Positions 59,321 through 64,000 of a stretch of 64,000 nt of DNA are shown one piece after another. Location: NCBI RefSeq assembly GCF_052118845.1, contig NZ_JBQKGJ010000010.1:1-64000 (forward strand), read 5' to 3'. Each line of letters starts with the position of its first letter. The first letter of the stretch is position 1. The DNA is from Bilifractor sp002394235. GTDB taxonomy: Bacteria; Bacillota; Clostridia; Lachnospirales; Lachnospiraceae. A program made the translations under genes and the position numbers. A model generated the notes under the pieces. That model worked only from the letters and a program-made list of their open reading frames with translations. It had not been told where the DNA came from and did not search any database.

Positions 59321-60160
59321 ATGAAATTTACAAAAATGCATGGCTGCGGCAATGATTATGTATATGTGAACTGTTTTGAGGAACAGGTGGACAATCCGTC
59401 GGAGGTTGCCATCCGGGTGAGTGACCGCCATTTCGGGATCGGATCAGATGGTCTGATTCTGATCAAACCTTCAGAGAAGGCGGACTGTGAAATGGATATC
59501 TACAATGCGGACGGCTCCCGGGCAAAGATGTGCGGAAACGGAATCCGCTGTGTGGCGAAATATGTATACGACAATGGAATCGTACCGAAGACGAGAATGA
59601 AGATTGATACCCAGAGCGGCATCAAGATTCTGGATCTGACAGTGGAGAATGGAAAGACGAAGACGGTGCGCGTCAATATGGGACCGGCGGAACTGACAGC
59701 GGCGAAGGTTCCTGTGCTTTCGGACAAGGAGAGGGCAATTGATGAACCGATTATGATTGACGGAAAGGAGTATCGCTTTACGGCGGTATCTATGGGAAAT
59801 CCGCACGCGGTGGTGTTCATGGATGACGTGGATCATCTGAAAATCGAGGAGATCGGTCCGAAGTTTGAGAAAAACGCAATCTTCCCCGAGCAGGTGAACA
59901 CTGAATTTATCCGGGTTCTCAGCGATGACACGATACAGATGCGCGTGTGGGAGAGAGGCTCCGGTGAGACGCTGGCCTGCGGTACCGGGTCGTGCGCAGC
60001 GGCGGTCGCGTCGATCCTGAACAAAAAGGTAAGGGATGATGTCCCGGTTACCGTGAAGCTCCGGGGCGGAGATCTGACCATCGAATGGGATCAGAAGGAG
60101 AACCGCGTCTACATGACCGGTCCTGCCGAGACGGTTTTTACAGGGCAAATAGATCTATGA
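59321..60160 (+). CDS. dapF: Diaminopimelate epimerase
   Basis: 279 residues. Two mirrored halves with catalytic Cys71 (MCGNGIRC) and Cys220 (ACGTGSCA). MHGCGNDYV at the N-terminus, HFGIGSDGL and SMGNPHAVVF are all family hallmarks. It interconverts LL- and meso-DAP for lysine and peptidoglycan. No other dap gene is adjacent. The site GGAG lies in the last unit of the upstream repeat. Confidence 0.96.
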   Translation: MKFTKMHGCGNDYVYVNCFEEQVDNPSEVAIRVSDRHFGIGSDGLILIKPSEKADCEMDIYNADGSRAKMCGNGIRCVAKYVYDNGIVPKTRMKIDTQSGIKILDLTVENGKTKTVRVNMGPAELTAAKVPVLSDKERAIDEPIMIDGKEYRFTAVSMGNPHAVVFMDDVDHLKIEEIGPKFEKNAIFPEQVNTEFIRVLSDDTIQMRVWERGSGETLACGTGSCAAAVASILNKKVRDDVPVTVKLRGGDLTIEWDQKENRVYMTGPAETVFTGQIDL

Positions 60161-60166
60161 GAAAAA

Positions 60167-60213
60167 ACAGCAGCCATATGGAAAGTAAATTTCCATGGGG
60201 CTGCTGTTTTTTT
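60167..60213 (+). terminator. dapF terminator
   Basis: ACAGCAGCC pairs with GGCTGCTGT around GGAAA/TTTCC, followed by seven T's directly abutting repeat copy 9. Confidence 0.93.
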
Positions 60214-60306
60214 ACGCGAACAGTGAGCCGCAGCCGAATGCGAAGTATTCGTGTGCGGCGAGCGTCGCGATAGCGAGATAAAACTCGCGCAGCGTGTTTT
60301 ATCTCG
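60214..60306 (+). repeat. 93-bp terminator-linked repeat, copy 9
   Basis: Identical to the consensus over 93 bp. Confidence 0.96.
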
Positions 60307-60334
60307 TTGGGGGTGGGCGCATGTTCGATCAAGT

Positions 60335-60440
60335 GCCGGGCGCGGAACAATTCCGCATGGAGTGCGGAGACAGATAGCCGACCGTGCGTATGTGCGCTTA
60401 TTTGCCGGGCGTGGAAGAATTCTGCGTGGAGACAGATAAA
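60335..60440. repeat. About 66-bp imperfect duplication
   Basis: TGCCGGGCGCGGAACAATTC…GGAGACAGATA recurs as TTGCCGGGCGTGGAAGAATTC…GGAGACAGATA, ending at the stop of the minus-strand TtcA-type gene. Confidence 0.75.
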
Positions 60441-60442
60441 TG

Positions 60443-61672
60443 TCAGAACGGAGAGTTCTTCTGCTTTCCGCGAGGAGCGGCTTCTGCAGCGGAAGATGAC
60501 TCTGCGCCGGGCATCTCAGGAAGCTCCGTCATATCGTAGGTATCCAGGAAACTGTGACGTTTTCCCTCGTGATCCTTGTAGCCCAGCACCGCGTTCATAC
60601 AGATGTTTTCCATACTGCGGAAGATATTGCCCTCTACGGAAGGGGTCGTTTTCTTGAGCTGGGCAATCAGCCGCTTGGCTTCGAGCCGCTTTGATCCGGT
60701 GCCGCCGTGTCCGTCAACAGAGCAGGTGTCGGTGAAATGGCAGGCGCACCGGATGAACTGGAGACCGTTCGTGTCTCTCCATGCCTTGATGTCATCTTCA
60801 CGGATCAGATAAAGAGGACGAATCAGCTCCATTCCCTCGAAATTTGTGCTGTGAAGCTTGGGCATCATGGTCTGCGTCTGACCGCTGTAGAGAATACTCA
60901 TCAGGGTTGTTTCGATTACATCGTCGTAATGATGTCCGAGCGCAATCTTATTGCAGCCGAGATCCTTTGCCTGTCGGTACAGATAGCCCCGGCGCATTCT
61001 GGCGCAGATGTAACAGGGAGATTTCGGGATATTATCAACCGCGTCAAAGATCCGGGTCTGGAACATGGTGAGGGGAATTCCGAGAAGACCGGCGTTTCCC
61101 TGAATCATGCCGAGCGTTGTCTCGCTGTAGCCCGGGTCCATGCACAGATATACCACTTCAAAGGGAATCTTGTTCCGCCTCTTCAGCTCCTTGAAAAGCA
61201 TCGCCATGAGCATGGAGTCCTTGCCGCCTGAGATGCAGACCGCGATCTTGTCGTTCGGGCGGATGAGGTCATAGTCGATGATTGCTTTGACGAAGCGGCC
61301 CATAATGTCATGCTTGAAGCGCTTACGGAGACTTTTCTCAATCTCAGTGCGGCGCTGTTCATTCCCGGATTCGGACTTCATGACGCGCACAAGCCAGTTT
61401 CCGTAGCCGCCGTCCAGATGGTAGGCGTCATAGCCTTCGGCCAGAAGCTTCTCGGCGGGGTCCCTGCTCAGTACGCCGAACATACAATAGAGGACCAGTT
61501 TTTTGTTCTTCGGCAGCTGAAAGCTGCCGTTCAGGAGGTCCTGTCTGGAAATGCGCACAGAGCCCGGAATATTGCCGAGCTGGTATGCACTTTCGTCACG
61601 CACGTCAATGATTATATAATCTTCCGCAGCCCAGGTCTCAAGTTCTGCGGGAGTAACTGTCTGTATACTCAT
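60443..61672 (-). CDS. Rhodanese-TtcA-type PP-loop fusion, tRNA thiolation-like
   Basis: 409 residues. The rhodanese domain covers about 1-100 with Cys63 in LYCMFGV. The PP-loop ATPase domain covers about 130-370: VCISGGKDSMLM (148-153 SGGKDS), CYICARMRRG (Cys221/Cys224) and a later Cys in FIRCAC, matching TtcA's three cysteines for a 4Fe-4S cluster. TtcA makes 2-thiocytidine-32 in tRNA. The fusion suggests persulfide sulfur is passed from rhodanese to the PP-loop domain. The C-terminal tail is charged and low complexity. Confidence 0.85.
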   Translation of the reverse strand: MSIQTVTPAELETWAAEDYIIIDVRDESAYQLGNIPGSVRISRQDLLNGSFQLPKNKKLVLYCMFGVLSRDPAEKLLAEGYDAYHLDGGYGNWLVRVMKSESGNEQRRTEIEKSLRKRFKHDIMGRFVKAIIDYDLIRPNDKIAVCISGGKDSMLMAMLFKELKRRNKIPFEVVYLCMDPGYSETTLGMIQGNAGLLGIPLTMFQTRIFDAVDNIPKSPCYICARMRRGYLYRQAKDLGCNKIALGHHYDDVIETTLMSILYSGQTQTMMPKLHSTNFEGMELIRPLYLIREDDIKAWRDTNGLQFIRCACHFTDTCSVDGHGGTGSKRLEAKRLIAQLKKTTPSVEGNIFRSMENICMNAVLGYKDHEGKRHSFLDTYDMTELPEMPGAESSSAAEAAPRGKQKNSPF

Positions 61673-62187
61673 TTTCTGCCTTTCTTTATTACATATTTCC
61701 GTGATCTTGTATTATATCCTTCCAGTAAAAAAATAGCAACCAATGCGTCTGTTTGAGTTTAAATTCGATTATTCGATTATTCGATTGCTGGATTTGGAAT
61801 CAATAGCGTTTTTTTCACATTTGAAATTAGAATTTGCGACGGCTTTTTGCACAAGGATTCGGTGATATTTTTGTATGATTTGGTCATTCAGAGATACTTT
61901 TCAACGGGACGCAGCATGCTATACTTAAAGTAATTCCCGAAGTACACGGGAAGCATTCTTTTTTCTTATTCTTTTTGACATCAGCTGTTCTGGCGGATGT
62001 GATCCCACGAAATGGAACTGGCAGTACGTGATTTCTAACGTGAAGTGGAACTCGTAATACCTGACTATATATATTATCGGCACAGAACCGTATATAAACA
62101 GCAGTAAATCAGATTTTGGACAAACGCTGCGCATGCGTGTATCTGCACAGGCAGACAGGCGCAGGAATGCAAAGAGAGGGGGATGTT
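61673..62187. other. Gene-free interval
   Basis: It holds the divergent promoter region of the TtcA-type gene, the short promoter-hairpin unit at 61917-61964 and the leader of the small 62188 gene. No other supportable feature. Confidence 0.6.
61917..61964 (+). promoter_or_regulatory. Extended -10 promoter followed at once by a terminator-like hairpin
   Basis: TGCTATACT (61917-61925) matches TGnTATAAT with one mismatch. The predicted start near 61932 is followed by TTCCCG-AAGTACA-CGGGAA and a TTCTTTTTT tail. A transcript of only about 30 nt would result. Confidence 0.35.
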
Positions 62188-62406
62188 ATGAAAGAGTTGT
62201 TGTTGCTATTTGAGCAGACAGAAAATTGTATGAAAAAGCTGAGGGAAGAAATCCGATCTCTGGAAGCAATGTACCCATCTGACGAAGAAGATGTGGCTTC
62301 CTGTTCTCTTCGTATGGAGGAGGAGCTTGCTGAGCTGCGCCGCAACACGGTGCGCATGAAGGTACTGCTGTACGGAATGCTGCAGCATATGTCTCAGGCA
62401 GTTTAA
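62188..62406 (+). CDS. Small helical protein of unknown function
   Basis: 72 residues from ATG 62188 (GAGGGGGATG upstream; ATG 62116 and 62167 in frame). Predicted all-helical: MKELLLLFEQTENCMKKLRE, EEELAELRRNTVRMKVLLYG. No WxG motif. Size, shape and position just before a WxG protein and a kinase fit a secretion-system partner, but no family is recognised. Confidence 0.6.
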   Translation: MKELLLLFEQTENCMKKLREEIRSLEAMYPSDEEDVASCSLRMEEELAELRRNTVRMKVLLYGMLQHMSQAV

Positions 62407-62532
62407 CATGTCGTGAGCAAGAAATCCCTCATCACTATAGGTGAAGGGATGAATTGCGATAAACACGGCTTTCTTTTGACCTTGGCATCACGTGAGTTTT
62501 TGCGAAGAGTTTTTCAGGGAGGGGTGTGAAAA

Positions 62533-62799
62533 ATGTTTTTTCCAGACGAAAGGGCAGGACGTCTCCGGACGGTGGAGCACTATACGCTTGAGATGCAGGA
62601 TCTGATTAAGAGAATGGCCGAGATCCTGGACAACTCTGCCGGATGCTGGATGGGAGACAATGCGGATTTCTGCAGAGAGCATGGCAGGATTTACGCAGGA
62701 GAGGCGGCTGAGAACCTGCATATGCTGCTTGATGCGGTATATGAGATGTGTGAAGGGGCGCAGAATGTTTACAGGACAGATTCTGGACGGACGTTATGA
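62533..62799 (+). CDS. Small WxG-motif (ESAT-6/WXG100-like) protein
   Basis: 88 residues. Helix 1 (EHYTLEMQDLIKRMAEILDN), turn CWMGDNADF containing W-x-G, helix 2 (AAENLHMLLDAVYEMCEGA). That helix-WxG-helix hairpin and size resemble WXG100 type VII substrates. GGGAGGGG precedes the ATG. It overlaps the kinase gene by 35 bp in another frame, so the two are co-translated. Confidence 0.6.
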   Translation: MFFPDERAGRLRTVEHYTLEMQDLIKRMAEILDNSAGCWMGDNADFCREHGRIYAGEAAENLHMLLDAVYEMCEGAQNVYRTDSGRTL

Positions 62800-64000
62800 G
62801 ATCCTGAAGGAAATCGGACGAGGCGGGATGGCCAGAGTGTATCTGGCGATGGATGTCAGACTCCATAAGAGCTGGGCTGTGAAGGAAATCCGGAAGGACG
62901 GGCAGGACGGTGAACACAAGGTGGCGGTGAGCTCACTCCTGGCGGAAGCAGAGATGATGAAGAAGCTTGATCACCCCGCATTGCCGAGAATTGTGGACAT
63001 TATTGACAGGGATGAGTCGGTTTGCATTGTTCTGGACTATGTGACCGGGGAATCTCTGGACCGTCTGCTGAAACGGCAGAAATCCTTTCCGGAAGACCAG
63101 GTCATGAACTGGTTTCTTCAGCTGGCTGAGGTGCTGGAATATTTACATCGTCAGAATCCTCCGATTATCTATCGGGATATGAAGCCCGGCAATATCATGC
63201 AGACACCGGAGGGATTTCTCAAACTTATCGATTTCGGGATTGCGAGGGAATACAAATACAAGAATCAGACAGATACAATTGCGCTCGGAACGAATGGATA
63301 TGCCGCTCCGGAGCAGTACGGCCATGCGCAGACAGATCCCCGCTCGGACATTTATTCTCTTGGAATTACCATCTTTGAACTTCTGACCGGAATATCTCCG
63401 GGAAAAGATCCCTATCAATACCAATACCATCCGATCCGGAAGATCCGTCCGGAGATTTCGGAAAGCACAGAAACCATACTAAACCGCTGTCTGGCGTTTG
63501 CACCGGATCAGCGGTATCCGGACTGCCGCGCACTGATCTTTGATCTCAGGCATCCGGAGCGAACAATTTCCAGTGTGCGCAGAAAACAGAAAAGACGGAC
63601 TGCTTTATTTTATCTTTCAGCGGTCATGGCTGCCGGATGCTGCCTGGGCGGTCTGGCCTGCAATGTAGCTGCTGTACAGCTGAACGAGAGAAATTATGAG
63701 AGAAGGATTAGTATCTCACAGGCTCTGCCTGCGGAGGACAGGATCAGAAGTTACCTGGATGCGATTGAGATAGATGGAGGAGATGTCCGGGCCTATCAGA
63801 AGCTGTTAGAGGTATATCGTGAAAAAGGGGTCTTCGGAGAGGCGGAAAGCCGGATTTTTCTGGAAGCATGGAGTACCAACGAGGCGGCTTTGAAAAAGAA
63901 CAGCAAGTCGGGAGCTTATCAGAAACTGTCCTTAGAGGCAGGAATTCTGTATTTGTATTTATACTCCGGCGGGGATGATTCCTTTCGAAACAGAGTGCTG
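62765..64000 (+). CDS. Transmembrane Ser/Thr protein kinase (PknB-like), partial at window end
   Basis: 412 codons are open to the window edge with no stop. The kinase domain covers about 10-265: GRGGMARVYLA (P-loop), WAVKEI (Lys), IYRDMKPGNIM (YRD for HRD), DFGIA and AAPEQYG. A membrane helix covers about 279-302. The outer part (about 305 on) looks helical, TPR-like (AYQKLLEVYREKG). No PASTA repeats seen so far. AAGGGG is 7 nt before ATG 62765. All catalytic residues are present except the first His of HRD (Tyr), common in bacterial kinases. It is the downstream gene of a probable three-gene operon. Confidence 0.87.
   Translation, partial: MFTGQILDGRYEILKEIGRGGMARVYLAMDVRLHKSWAVKEIRKDGQDGEHKVAVSSLLAEAEMMKKLDHPALPRIVDIIDRDESVCIVLDYVTGESLDRLLKRQKSFPEDQVMNWFLQLAEVLEYLHRQNPPIIYRDMKPGNIMQTPEGFLKLIDFGIAREYKYKNQTDTIALGTNGYAAPEQYGHAQTDPRSDIYSLGITIFELLTGISPGKDPYQYQYHPIRKIRPEISESTETILNRCLAFAPDQRYPDCRALIFDLRHPERTISSVRRKQKRRTALFYLSAVMAAGCCLGGLACNVAAVQLNERNYERRISISQALPAEDRIRSYLDAIEIDGGDVRAYQKLLEVYREKGVFGEAESRIFLEAWSTNEAALKKNSKSGAYQKLSLEAGILYLYLYSGGDDSFRNRVL

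Noticed and set aside
2966..60306. Short recurring peptide ORFs encoded in the 93-bp repeat
   Set aside because: The same peptide-like strings appear only because the DNA repeat is copied; no start site or ribosome binding site is conserved.

Overview
The window looks like a chromosomal segment of a low-to-mid GC Gram-positive anaerobe of the Clostridia, most likely Lachnospiraceae-like. The support is indirect. There are strong AGGAGG-type ribosome binding sites, a CIRCE operator on an hsp20 gene, ECF-type vitamin transporters (RibU, QueT), cobalamin, FMN, preQ1 and manganese riboswitches, a LytR-CpsA-Psr protein, TrmB, RelQ and DUF3786/DUF624 proteins, and no respiratory genes. I saw no transposase, integrase, phage gene or CRISPR array. 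The only RNA gene found is one tRNA-Lys(CTT).

Layout. 0-14 kb: aminotransferase, trmB, a DnaJ-family chaperone, CIRCE-controlled hsp20, thioredoxin, an L,D-transpeptidase, a NUDIX hydrolase, DUF3786, a VanY-like carboxypeptidase, a YesL-like protein, a Ktr-type K+ uptake pair and tRNA-Lys. 14-19 kb: two tiny Cys-rich paralogues, ogg, a gene-free mosaic of large stem-loops, rhaD and small unknown genes. 19-26 kb: a corrinoid and metal block with a UroD-family methyltransferase, mntP behind a Mn riboswitch, two stand-alone MetH N-terminal paralogues and a cobalamin riboswitch ahead of a lipoprotein cobaltochelatase. 26-37 kb: an RsmH paralogue, a 2-hydroxyacid dehydrogenase, TetR with an MMPL exporter and a 986-residue secreted heptad-repeat protein, an anchored FKBP and relQ. 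37-52 kb: nadE, preQ1-queT, ridA, LCP, an 816-residue adenosine-deaminase-fold protein, an XRE regulator, FMN-ribU, a NUDIX ADP-ribose hydrolase, a Trk K+ system and hisC. 52-64 kb: a UxaA-type dehydratase and anion transporter with divergent LysR, a double-domain rhamnose mutarotase, a NYN RNase, dapF, a rhodanese-TtcA fusion, and a WXG-like protein with a transmembrane Ser/Thr kinase running off the end.

Two features of the non-coding DNA stand out. First, a 93-bp sequence predicted to form two hairpins occurs in eight full copies (six identical, two with one substitution each), one clean 52-bp truncation and one degenerate relic. Every full copy starts directly against the T-rich side of a terminator-type hairpin, and two copies sit between a riboswitch terminator and the gene it controls. 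Second, at least 15 intergenic gaps carry short direct or tandem repeats with units of 16-75 bp. Several begin exactly at the stop codon of the upstream gene or run into the next ribosome binding site. Both patterns can be read directly from the sequence; their mechanisms are inference.
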